Below are positions 8,334 to 16,899 of a stretch of 21,396 bases of DNA, one piece after another. The notes under the pieces are model-generated. The model had not been told where the DNA came from and made no database searches. It worked only from the letters and a program-made list of their open reading frames with translations. Position 1 is the stretch's first letter. Every line of letters starts with the position of its first letter. The stretch spans positions 1-21,396 of the forward strand of contig NMRA01000405.1 of the NCBI GenBank assembly GCA_002633005.1, written 5' to 3'. Source of the DNA: Phoronis australis (Eukaryota > Phoronida > Phoronidae). The position numbers and the translations under genes were made by a program.

Positions 8334-9617
8334 TGGCCAGTAGAGGGCATATATGTAGTATGTTGTACTTTGCAAAATGGAAAGGCATGGTCATTGTCTC
8401 CTCAATAGGCTAGGGACAAAATGTGAGTGATCTTCATGATACAAGCACGTCCCATACATCATTGGCTTAAAGCACGGCAGAAACAAAGAATTAAAAACAA
8501 ATTTGCCAACCTACGAGATTAGCACAGCATTAGAATGCCAGAAACAAATTTCTACTTGGAACTTTTCCTTCACAGTCACGAAGTAACACAAAGTATACAC
8601 CTGAAGACCTATGAAAATACCAGAGGTCAATGTAAAATACTAAAATTGCCACTAGAGGCATACCGGTAGTCAGAATCATCCTAAAGTCGTCATCGTCCGT
8701 TGTCAACATCACATAAACACACTTGCTAAATTTAGTAAAGATCCTGAAAACAGTTTGGGAGATACAGCCATGGGCGCAAAAAAAAACTGCCACTAGGAGG
8801 CGCCACAGTAATCAAAGTCATGGGAAATTCAGAGTCAACCGTCCTCTTCATAGCAAGAACATACATGCCAATTTTCACAATCATACTTAGAGCGGTTTGG
8901 TTGATAGAGGGGTGGACGCCAAAAAACAGACTCAAGAACAGTAAAAATGGCCACTGGGTGTCGCAAACTACGTCGAATCCATCCGAAAACGGGAGGATAG
9001 TGTCATCGCACTAATAGGTCCCTACATATCAAATTTCATGAAAATCCGTTAAGGACTTGTGAAGATACAGAGCTAAACGTAAAAAAATAAAATTGCCACT
9101 AGGAGGCACACTGGTAGGCGGATCCGTGCAAAAGTCATCATCGTCTGCTTTTAACATCATATAAATATACTTATTAAATTTCGGTAGTTGGATCCATCCA
9201 AAAGTCGTCATCTTCCGTTATTAACATCATATAAATATACTTACACAATTTCGTAAAGATCCTGCGAACGGTTTAGGAGATACAGCCATAGGCTGCTACC
9301 ACTAGGAGGCGCCACAGTAGTCGATTTCGTTGGAAAATCATCGTCAACTGTCCTCTACATAGTAAGCATATACATGCCAATTTTCACAATCATCCTTTGA
9401 GCGGTTTGGTTGATAGAGGGGTGGACGCACAAAAACAGACTCGAAAACACTAAAAATGGCCACTAGGTGGCGCAAACTATGTCGAATCCATCTGAAAACG
9501 GAAGGATAGCGCCATCTCACTAATAGATGCCTACATACCAGATTTCATGAAAATTCGTTCAGGACTTTTGAAGATACAAAGGTAAGCGTAAAAAAATAAA
9601 ATTGCCACTAGGGGGCA
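8334..9617 (+). promoter_or_regulatory. Array of eight CTCF-like motifs, HINE-like copy 1
   Basis: Boxes start at 8334 (TGGCCAGTAGAGGGCA, full match to the CTCF core CCASYAGRKGGC), 8648 (one base deleted), 8788 (CCACTAGGAGGCGCC), 8949 (CCACTGGGTGTCGC, degenerate), 9095 (CCACTAGGAGGCAC), 9297 (CCACTAGGAGGCGCC), 9457 (TGGCCACTAGGTGGCGCAAA, full core match) and 9603 (CCACTAGGGGGCAC, full core match). All lie on the plus strand. Match to the known vertebrate and bilaterian CTCF consensus is visible; binding is inferred. Confidence 0.6.
9113..9252 (+). repeat. Local 70-bp tandem duplication inside HINE-like copy 1
   Basis: Two 70-bp units (9113-9182 and 9183-9252) share GTAG..GGATCC.T.CAAAAGTC and TAACATCATATAAATATACT. 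Copies 2 and 3 have a single unit here, so the duplication is private to copy 1. It explains the longer spacing (about 202 bp) between the boxes at 9095 and 9297. Confidence 0.8.
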
Positions 9618-9762
9618 CACCGGTAGTCGGATCCGTCCGAAAGTTCGCACATCCCGTCCCATTCATAAATGAAACATATGTGCCAAATTTCATGAACACA
9701 TGTCAAAGGGTTTTGGAGATAGAGCAGCGGACGCCGGACGGACGGACGGAGATGACGGCATA

Positions 9763-9792
9763 ATGCGTCCACATATAAATATGTGGGCGCAT
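9763..9792. repeat. 3' terminal hairpin of HINE-like copy 1
   Basis: ATGCGTCCACATAT and ATATGTGGGCGCAT form a 14-bp stem with one G-T pair around a 2-nt AA loop. The same structure ends copy 2 (11476-11505), copy 3 (13328-13357) and the tail-only copy (15782-15811). In each case it is followed by a final A and the insertion point. Confidence 0.88.
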
Positions 9793-9793
9793 A

Positions 9794-10303
9794 AAAATGG
9801 GTTTTGCTGGTAGCAAATTTGAATAGCTCCATGAGTTCAGCTCGAGTAATCTTTACACTGGGATTTTTTTTCATTATACAGTCAGTAGCCAAAGATATAC
9901 ATTCGTCCACAGGTAGGTTAGTAAACAAACTCGCAATGTCAAAAGAAGCCATGAATCGATTCCCGACAACTTGACCCCTAACCTCAGAAACAAAAGAGAA
10001 TGTATCACCTGCTGTGTAGTTCTCATTTATATGTGGTTTGAGTAGCTTACATAGGTACTTGGCAAGATTGTAATTGAAAGTATTCACAGATGACAAGATA
10101 GGTCTAAATGGAGGGATGGAATCCTCTGTTTGTTTGTGTATTTTTGGTAGGCCCTATAGTCTACCTGGCTGTGAACCTTGTGGATAAAAATAGTTGTACG
10201 TTTCAGTAACTAAACGACCATCATTCTTAATTTTGCGTAAAAACCTCTGCAGCTGTCCTTCTCTAGTTAGTGTAGGTTCTGCTTTGACACGTCTAAACTT
10301 CGA
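9794..10303 (-). pseudogene. Penelope-like reverse transcriptase, N-terminal part
   Basis: The minus-strand frame is open from the truncated 5' end at 10303. It runs through LQRFLRKIKNDGRLV, an in-frame TAG at 10154-10156 where the family normally has Tyr (GR-Y-GLPKIHK), then GLPKIHK, FRPILSSVNTFNYNLAK, the first catalytic block FMASFDIASLFTNLP (with its Asp) and ELMELFKFATSKTHF. It then meets the inserted element at 9793. The single nonsense codon may predate or follow the insertion. The beginning of the protein is absent. Confidence 0.88.
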
Positions 10304-10337
10304 TACATTTCTCTAACTTTGAAGGTTTATATCCCAG
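10304..10337 (+). repeat. Right target duplication and macrosatellite block g remnant
   Basis: TACATTTCTCTA (10304-10315) is the second copy of the Penelope-like target duplication. It continues as block g (ACTTTGAAGGTTTATATCCCAG) until HINE-like copy 2 begins at 10338, only 34 bp away. Confidence 0.8.
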
Positions 10338-10425
10338 ACAAGAGCAACGCGGAGCGTTGAAATGCGCCCACGAATGCATCGCAAATGGTGTGATTTTAGG
10401 GTTCTTTATATGTATCATAAAAATT

Positions 10426-11437
10426 GTCACTAGCTGGCGCAAAAACGTACAATCCATCAAAAAACGGGAACATGTCATTTTTCATAAAAATCTGTCAAGG
10501 AACTTCAGAGAAACAAAGAAAAACAGAACAAAATGAAATTGTCACTTGTAGGCACAGGGTCCGTTCCATCCGCCTGAAAGTCGTCGTCTGTTATCTTCAT
10601 ATAAATTCACTTACTAAATTTAATAAAGATCATGCAGTGGGTTTTGGAGATACAGCTAGGGGTGCAAAACAAAACAAAACTACCACTAGGAGGCGCCACA
10701 GTAGTCAGTCGCCATCATCAAACGTCCTCTTTACACTGAAAACATGTACCCCAATTTTCAAAACCATCCTTAGAATGCTTTGGTTGAATGAGGGGTGGAC
10801 GCCAAAAATAAGGTTTGAAAAACACCAAAAATGGCCACCAGGTGGCGCAAAATACCTCGATTCCATCCAAATAACAGGGTGATAGCGTCATCTCACCAAC
10901 AGATGCCTGTATTCAAAACATTTTATGTGTTGAGGACCATTGAAGATACAGACTGATAAACGTAAAAACTAAAATTGCCACTAGGGGGCCCACCAGTAGT
11001 CAGATCCGTCCTTAAGTCGTCGTCGTCCAATGTAAACATCATATAAATACAATTGCTAGATCAAGTAAAGATCCTGCAAACGGTTTAACAGATACAGTCA
11101 TGAGCGCAAAAAAACTGCCACTAGGAGGCGCCACAGTAGTCGAACTCGTCCGAAAATCGTCGTCAGTCGTCCACTTCATAGTAAGAACATACATGCAAAT
11201 TTCCACAATTATCCTGAAAGCAGTTTGGTTGACAGACGAGTGGACGCCAAAACACAAGACTCGAAAACAGTTAAAATTACCACTAGGTGGCGCAAAGTAG
11301 GTCGAATCCATCTGAAAACAGAGAGATAGCGTCACCTCATTAACAGATGCCTGTATGTCAAATTTTATGGAAATACATTGAGGACCTTAGAACATACAGA
11401 GGTAAACGCAAAAAATAAAATTCTCACCAGGTGGCCG
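10426..11437 (+). promoter_or_regulatory. Array of eight CTCF-like motifs, HINE-like copy 2
   Basis: Boxes start at 10426 (GTCACTAGCTGGCGC), 10541 (degenerate), 10682 (CCACTAGGAGGCGCC), 10832 (TGGCCACCAGGTGGCGCAAA, full core match), 10977 (CCACTAGGGGGCCC), 11116 (CCACTAGGAGGCGCC), 11278 (CCACTAGGTGGCGC, full core match) and 11423 (CACCAGGTGGCCG, truncated). All are on the plus strand. Spacings are 115, 141, 150, 145, 139, 162 and 145 bp. Confidence 0.6.
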
Positions 11438-11475
11438 CCGGGACGGACACCGGGACGGACGGAAATGACGGCATA

Positions 11476-11505
11476 ATGCGCCCACATATAAGTATGTGGG
11501 CGCAT
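11476..11505. repeat. 3' terminal hairpin of HINE-like copy 2
   Basis: ATGCGCCCACATAT and GTATGTGGGCGCAT, 13 of 14 positions paired with a 2-nt loop. Confidence 0.85.
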
Positions 11506-11506
11506 A

Positions 11507-12046
11507 AAAAAGCTGTTCAGATTTAAGTTAAGTATTCGAATACCATAACTCATACAGCGTTCATGAAACGAAAATGAAATACTCGTGTTTTGGAACAATA
11601 ACTGTGTTTCTGAAATCCCTTCAGGAAGGTTTTCATCAAATGATATTCTATATGTTATTGATACCGCTGTTTTAATATCAACGTGCCTTTGACTGTGCGC
11701 TGAAACAGGTGTGAAACAGTGTACATGAACAATGACAGAAGCCTGGATGACTAGCGAGTAGATTTTTCACATTGCTTTTCCAAATCAAACAAGTGTTCGG
11801 TAAAGTTTTGATGGCTCATAGAATGCATGCAGTTAAAACATGTAAATATATCCATGACGTTTACAGCTGAACGTCACCATACCTTTTGGCTTTGGTGTTA
11901 ATCGTGTAAGTGGTACTGCAACACCTTTGGTACACTGTCACTTCTCGCAACGTCATATGATCTGAATTGAAAACTACAAGTAAGATAGAGTGTGGGCAGA
12001 AGTTATGAAGCCACGATATTCGAGGGTTTGAACGTTTACAGTTCCA
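11507..12046 (+). repeat. Macrosatellite blocks g and h (interrupted copy)
   Basis: Block g continues after the element (GCTGTTCAGATTTAAGTTA, TTGATACCGCTGTTTTAAT, ATCAACGTGCCTTTG), then block h (GAAACAGTGTACATGAA, CTTTTCCAAATCAAACAAGT, TTTGGTACACTGTCACTTCT). The end (about 11960-12046) is less clearly related. It is followed by HINE-like copy 3, after which block g resumes. Blocks a to f are missing between these two g blocks, so a unit has been partly deleted. Confidence 0.7.
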
Positions 12047-12132
12047 ACAAGAGCAACGCGGAGCGTTGAAATGCGTCCACGAATGCATTGCAAATGGTGT
12101 GCTTTTAGGATTATTCATTTGTATCATAAAAA

Positions 12133-13137
12133 TGGCCATTAGATGGCGCAAAAATATACAATCCATCCAAAAACAGGAACATGCCATATTTCATAAAAAT
12201 CTGTCAAGGAACTTCAGAGAAACAAAGGAAAACAGAATAAAATTAAATTACCACTAGTGGACACAGTGTCCTTTGGATCCGCCTGAAAGTCGTAGTCGTC
12301 TGTTGTTATCTTCATATAAACACACTTACTAAATTTAGTAAAGATCCTGCAGTGGGTTTAGGGGATACAACTATGGGCGCAAAACAAAACTACCACTAGG
12401 AGGTGCCAAAGTAGTCAGTCACCATCATCAAAGGTCGTCTTCACACTGAGAACATATATGCCAATTTTCAAATGATTTGGTTGATACAGGGGTGGACGCC
12501 AAAAACAAGATTTGAAAACAGCAAAAATAGCCACTAGGTGGTGCAAAATACCTCGATTCCATCCAAAAACAGGAAGATAGCGCCATCACAACAATAGATG
12601 CCTACATTCAAAATTTTATGAAAATCTATTGAAGACCTTTGAAGATACAGAGTTAAAGGTAAAAAACTAAAATTGCCACTAGGGGGCACAGCAGTAGTCA
12701 GATCTGTCCGAAAGTCGTCGTCATCCGCAGTCAACATCATATAAATACACTTGCTAAATTAAGTAAAGATCCTGCGAATGGTTTAGGAGATACAGCCACA
12801 GGCGCAAAAAACAAAACTGCCACTAGGAGGCGCCACAGTAGTCGAAATCGTCGGAAAATCATCGTCAACCGTCCTCTTTATAGTAAGCACATACATGTCA
12901 ATTTTCACAATCATCCTTTGAGCGGTTTGGTTGATAGAGGGGTGGACGCAAAAAACAGACTCGAAAGCAGTAAAAATGGCCACTAGGTGACGCAAACTAA
13001 GTCGAATCCATCCGAAAACGGGAGGATAGCGTCATCCCACTAATAGGTGCCTACATACCAAATTTCACGCAAATCCGTTAAGGACTTTTGAATACTCAAA
13101 GGTAAGCGTAAAAAAATAAAATTGCCACTAGGGGGCA
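12133..13137 (+). promoter_or_regulatory. Array of eight CTCF-like motifs, HINE-like copy 3
   Basis: Boxes start at 12133 (TGGCCATTAGATGGCGC), 12248 (degenerate), 12391 (CCACTAGGAGGTGCC), 12529 (CCACTAGGTGGTGC, full core apart from a C-to-T), 12675 (CCACTAGGGGGCAC, full core match), 12818 (CCACTAGGAGGCGCC), 12977 (CCACTAGGTGACGC) and 13123 (CCACTAGGGGGCAC, full core match). All are on the plus strand. Spacings are 115, 143, 138, 146, 143, 159 and 146 bp, almost the same as in copy 2. Confidence 0.6.
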
Positions 13138-13235
13138 CACCGGTAGTCGGATCCGTCCGAAAGTTCGCTCATGCCGTCCCATTCATGATTGAAACACATG
13201 TGTCAAATTTCATGACCGTATGTCAAAGGGTTTTG

Positions 13236-13316
13236 GAGATAGAGCAGCGGACGCCGGACGCCGGACGCCGGACGGACGGACGAACGCCGCACGGACGGAC
13301 GGACGGACGGACGGAG
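13236..13316 (+). repeat. GGACG-type microsatellite tail of HINE-like copy 3
   Basis: Mixed GGACGCC and GGACGGAC units between the last monomer and the 3' hairpin. Lengths differ among copies: about 20 bp in copy 1, about 30 bp in copy 2, about 80 bp here, about 55 bp in the solo end. This suggests expansion by slippage. Confidence 0.88.
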
Positions 13317-13327
13317 ATGACGGCATA

Positions 13328-13357
13328 ATCCGTCCGCATATAAATATGTGGGCGCAT
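13328..13357. repeat. 3' terminal hairpin of HINE-like copy 3
   Basis: ATCCGTCCGCATAT and ATATGTGGGCGCAT. The right arm is identical to copy 1, while the left arm carries three substitutions. Confidence 0.8.
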
Positions 13358-13358
13358 A

Positions 13359-15715
13359 AAAATGTCAAATACTTTGATTTAAATACCGTTCACACAACGA
13401 AAATGAAATGATCATATTTTAGACCACTAACACTATTTCTGAGATCATTTCAGGAATACTTTCATAACAATAAATTCGATCTTGTTATTGATACCGTTGT
13501 CTTACTATCAACGTGCCTTTGTTTTTTTTTTGTTTTTTTTTGCTAAGTTTTACGGTTTTTGAGAGACTGCGCCCTGAAACCAGGTATGAAACAGTGTACA
13601 TCAATAAATACAAATGCCTGAATGATTGGCAAGTAGATTATTCACTTCGCTTTTCCAAATCAAACAAGTATTTGGTCATAATTTGATGGCACTGTGGAGT
13701 ACTCACATGTTGTCGAAACTGGTAACTTCCAGCATGTTGACAGACATGGTGTCTGTAGCGTTAGTGGTCTTACGGCACCTTTGGTATACTGTCACTGCTC
13801 GCTACGTTAGTTCCTGCATGTTTTACATGTCAGCCAAAGTCCAGTTGTTCGACAAATGTCCAAGTCGTCAAACATCTACAATAAGATTAAAAGGAAATCA
13901 ACCCCTTAGAAGTGAAAAACCAATATGACCGGAATTGATATCTAAAAGTGAGAGAGTTTGGGTCGATGGTATGACATCACGGTATTCCTAAGTGCTTCGC
14001 TGTCGATGACTTTGAATCGCTTGTGGGTGTCATGGACCTTTGGATTAGCTTCGAAATAACTGGCTTTTCTGTCTGTTTGAATTCTGAACCTTCGGACTTA
14101 TAGGGCCTTTATAAAAACAATTTTCATTTGTCACATAATTTGCCTTCAGGCTTCTGAACCTTCACAGTATCGAGCTCGATCCTATTTACACTAATGTGTT
14201 ATGATTCGCAAGCTACGCCAATTACCTGCTTAATTTTAGTCTTCGGTAGTTAATTTCGGTCTTCCATCGTTCTCCTTCCGTTTTCGTTATCCGTGGGTAG
14301 CATCGTATCTTTGTTGCGTGAATATGGCGCGTAAGTAAACAAAAACCGGCATTAATAACAATCGAGGAATCAACTAAGGTTTTCAATTTGCAACTCGAAT
14401 AGTATTACTAACTGAAAAATCCTTGTCAATGTCACGGCAGCCACTTCTCAGTTCCATCTGATAGCGGCATCTGCAGAGGAATTCAAATAATATCATTCAG
14501 CATGCGACCTTGAACGTCATTTGGATTTTTTCATGCTGTCTTTCTTGTAATGTCAGAACTTGTGTTAGTATGTTAGTGCAATTGTTAGTCAGGGTTAGAA
14601 TGAGCATTAGCGTCAACGCGAATATACCAGCAAGACAAGTAACATACGTCTAGTGCAAGTGAATGGTAATAGATTTGATGGATGGAGAGATCTATCTATT
14701 TTAAAAGTACATGTGCGTCATCACCACCCAAGCATCAATACTTGAGTACAACCAAGAGCGCGATTAAAATACAGTCAATTCTCAATACTTGAAATTAATT
14801 GCAAAGATCTATATACCACACAGAGTTGTCAAAGGTGGGGAACTGTAACTACAAGAAACAGCCAGACAAAACCGATATCAATAACGAAAGTTAAACACCT
14901 CCATCGTCCTTCATGTATTGGGTAAGACAGCATCTCATAGCGTGCACCTTCACGTAAGAGGAAACTCCCGTGATTTTTTTACCTTTCCGACTCTGGTGGC
15001 TCAGCGACATCTTTGGTTCGCTGCTAGTGTTGGCGAGGTCAGGGTCGTCCTAAAATGTCTACATTTCTCTAACTTTAAAATACCTGTTCAAGTTGATGTA
15101 TACTTTCAAATACAATGATTAAACAATGTTCACAAAACTTAAATGAAATGATTATATTTACAGTGTTTCACTCCTGGAACATTTTTATCAAACGAATATC
15201 CACTTTGTTTTTAATACCGTTGTCTTACTCTCAATGTACCTTTTTAGCAGAAATTTACGCTTCTTGGGAAACTGTGCCTTGAAACCAGGTGTGAAACAGT
15301 GTACATGAATAAAGACAGATGCCTGAATGACTGGCGAGTAGTTTTACTTCGCTTTTCCAAATCAAACAAGTGTTTGTTCACATTGTGATGGCTCACACGA
15401 GTACACGCATGTAGACCGAACCAGTGACTTTCAGCTGATCGGTACCATAACTCTTGGCTCTGGTGTTACCCGTGGTCCTGTAGCACCATTTGTAAACTGC
15501 TCGCTACGTCAGGTCCCGCATGTTAATTGTAGACTGGTCAGCCACAGTCCTGTTGTTTGACGAATGGCCAAGTCGGAACAAACAACTACAAAAAGGTAAA
15601 GGAAAATCAATTCTTTAGAAGCGACAAAACCTATAGTACCTCACTGCCCTCAGTTAACAGCAACAAGTGAGATACAACTGAGACCCGACGGCATGAAATC
15701 ACGGTGGTCATGGTT
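13359..15715 (+). repeat. Most complete macrosatellite unit (g-h-a-b-c-d-e-f-g-h)
   Basis: Order and starts: g 13359, h about 13540, a 13999, b 14230, c 14390, d 14560, e 14820, f 14940, g 15055, h 15250. The g-to-g distance of about 1.7 kb gives the fullest unit length in the window. No X element, Penelope-like or HINE-like insertion breaks the a-f section, so it shows the uninterrupted state of the sites where X1 (between a and b) and X2 (between c and d) lie in copy 1. Short open frames here, such as 13626-13928, have no recognisable product. Confidence 0.75.
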
Positions 15716-15812
15716 CCGGACGGACGCCGGATGGACGCCGGACCTGACGCTGGACGGACGCCGGACGGCGATGACGGCATAATGCGTCCACATATAAATA
15801 TGTGGGCGCATA
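15716..15812 (+). mobile_element. Tail-only copy of the HINE-like element
   Basis: It contains only the GGACGCC/GGACGGAC microsatellite, ATGACGGCATA and the 3' hairpin (15782-15811) ending in GCATA. The junction with block h (…CATGGTTCC) is abrupt. All eight monomers and the 5' end are absent. It may be a deletion product or an aberrant short transposition. Confidence 0.8.
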
Positions 15813-16102
15813 ATAACACACTAGTTAATCAAAATCCAGTAGTTTGACAAAAAGTGAAGTCGCTTACATAAGATCTTCTAATTAGCCTATACAAATACCA
15901 GTTTTCTGCTCTGTGGTTTGAAACCAGTTATAAAACCATGCACAGGAATACTTTCAATAGATCATACAAGTACAACCATGTAGTCGAAAGCTAAAACTTC
16001 CGGGATGCTTTCAGATGAGACACACAATACCTTTTGACTTTGGTTTGTTTGGTTCACAGTTATTGGGATATCATCGGGATTCGTTCGGAAGTTTGTGCCG
16101 CC
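15813..16102 (+). repeat. Macrosatellite-related remnant
   Basis: It contains TCAAAATCCAGTAGTTTGAC (also at 16908-16927) and ACCAGTTTTCTGCTCTG followed by GAAACCAG-like text, matching 1340-1400. It is an alternative or extended form of block h flanking the foldback element. Confidence 0.55.
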
Positions 16103-16899
16103 CGTAATTACGATCACAATTACAACACAGACTGCGCTCGTGTTTTACGACCGTAATCGTTAAATCCAATGAGAAATTGGTTTGTAGTTTACGTGAGCTC
16201 AGCAGAAATTTTACGCTCGAAATTTTGCGCTCGAAATTTTACGCTCGAAATTTTACGCTCGTAATTTTAGCAAGTAGCCCTTTGATTCAAGTACCAGTCC
16301 ACGAGATCACCAGCATTTGACATTGTTTTGTGGTGCAAATGGTTTGTTATCCAAGTGTCTTGAATAAAGAATGAATAATTCACCATCAACATTTGGAAAC
16401 TACTACAGCATTACCCCCAGAAACCGATTTGAACCAATGTTTTTGCAATTTCATATTATCTGCACGCACCGTTAAGAGTACGAAAACGAAACTTGATCCA
16501 AATAATAAAAAAACATGATAATTTTAACAAATGAAATAAGACAACCTGCTAGATATACATTTTGGCACCTCAGTATGTACTAAAACGGACCACTTTCAAA
16601 TGCATGGGATAGCTAGAGCAGCAAGTAAAAAAAGGTCAGTCAGTCATCGATGTTTTTCAATCTTTTGCTCTGATAAACTTTGCACCTGGGATTTTATCTT
16701 CTGAACACTTCATAATATGTGCAAGAATACGAGCGTAAAATAACGTACATAAAATTACTATTGTAAAATGACGAACGTAAATTTACGAGCATACAACTGC
16801 TTCAGAGCTCACGTGACCTACAGGCCAATTTATCATTGGATATCAGAATTACAGTAGTAAAACGCTAGCTTTGTAATAGTCTCGGTCGAAATAATTACG
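16103..16899. mobile_element. Foldback/MITE-like element with long inverted ends
   Basis: The left arm starts CGTAATTA (16103) and the right arm ends TAATTACG (16899). Inside both arms lie CCAATGAGAAATTGG / CCAATTTATCATTGG and ACGTGAGCTC (16191-16200 and its complement at 16805-16814). The arms are imperfect and about 100 bp or more, perhaps 165 bp if the ACGCTCG-rich inner parts are counted. The centre has no gene. No clear target duplication was found, so superfamily is unassigned. It sits between two copies of TCAAAATCCAGT-G-type backbone. Confidence 0.65.
16205..16271 (+). repeat. 14-bp tandem repeat in the left arm of the foldback element
   Basis: About 4.7 copies of GAAATTTTACGCTC. The right arm carries only scattered related TTTACG units (16728-16785), so the array probably expanded after the arms formed. 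Confidence 0.88.

Larger units (their letters stand above)
8249..9793 (+). mobile_element. Helentron-type non-autonomous (HINE/pearl-like) element, copy 1
   Basis: 1545 bp, from ACAAGAGCAACGC to GTGGGCGCATA, inserted exactly into the Penelope RT frame. Removing it restores the reading with no missing or duplicated base, so there is no target duplication. The 5' end has hairpin CAACGC-AGA-GCGTTG (8256-8270) and ATGCGCCCAC (8273-8282). The 3' end has a GGACG microsatellite (about 9729-9750) and a hairpin ending in GTGGGCGCAT, the inverse of the 5' motif. The core is eight tandem monomers, each starting with a CCACTAG-type box. There is no ORF of its own. Hairpin ends, no duplication, and insertion beside an A-run fit Helentron-dependent elements; assignment to that class is inference. 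This copy has about 200 extra bp in its first monomer and a 70-bp internal duplication. Confidence 0.78.
7045..10303 (-). mobile_element. 5'-truncated Penelope-like retroelement, interrupted by another element
   Basis: Read on the minus strand it contains, in order, the N-terminal part of a Penelope-type reverse transcriptase (10303-9794), a foreign insertion (9793-8249), the rest of the RT with YVDD (8248-7590), a GIY-YIG endonuclease (7640-7198) and a short 3' tail with a hammerhead-like motif (7116-7071). The 5' end falls inside the RT coding region, so the copy is 5'-truncated, as is usual for these elements. It is flanked by a 12-bp duplication. One in-frame stop, one frameshift and the insertion make it dead. 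It resembles elements with a C-terminal GIY-YIG domain rather than EN-lacking forms. Confidence 0.88.
10338..11506 (+). mobile_element. HINE/pearl-like element, copy 2
   Basis: 1169 bp with the same ACAAGAGCAACGC start, 5' hairpin (10345-10359), A-B-C-A-B-C-A-B monomers, shortened GGACGG tail and 3' hairpin. It lies within macrosatellite block g (…TATATCCCAG | AAAAAGCTGTTCAG…), and comparison with 5830-5850 and 6045-6075 suggests no duplicated target bases. This is the shortest copy: its last monomer is cut within the box at 11423 and joins directly to the GGACGG tail. Confidence 0.78.
12047..13358 (+). mobile_element. HINE/pearl-like element, copy 3
   Basis: 1312 bp. Same 5' start ACAAGAGCAACGC, 5' hairpin (12054-12068), the eight-monomer core and the longest GGACG-type tail, about 13236-13316, with GGACGCC and GGACGGAC runs. 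It ends in the 3' hairpin and GCATA before AAAATGTCAAAT. It is flanked by block g on the right. No target duplication is seen. Internal pseudo-frames such as 13122-13328 simply read through the microsatellite. Confidence 0.78.

Noticed and set aside
8249-8350. First 34 residues of the frame that begins at 8350 as part of the Penelope-like protein
   Set aside because: They are encoded by the inserted element; the RT text starts at the VFNGEVF stretch at 8248.
8249-9793. MITE (cut-and-paste) interpretation of the HINE-like element
   Set aside because: The inverted motif ATGCGCCCAC is subterminal on the left, terminal hairpins are present, and no target duplication accompanies the insertion.
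13626-13928. 100-residue open frame in the macrosatellite
   Set aside because: The homologous blocks elsewhere (for example 11800-12000) do not keep the frame open, and no family is recognised.
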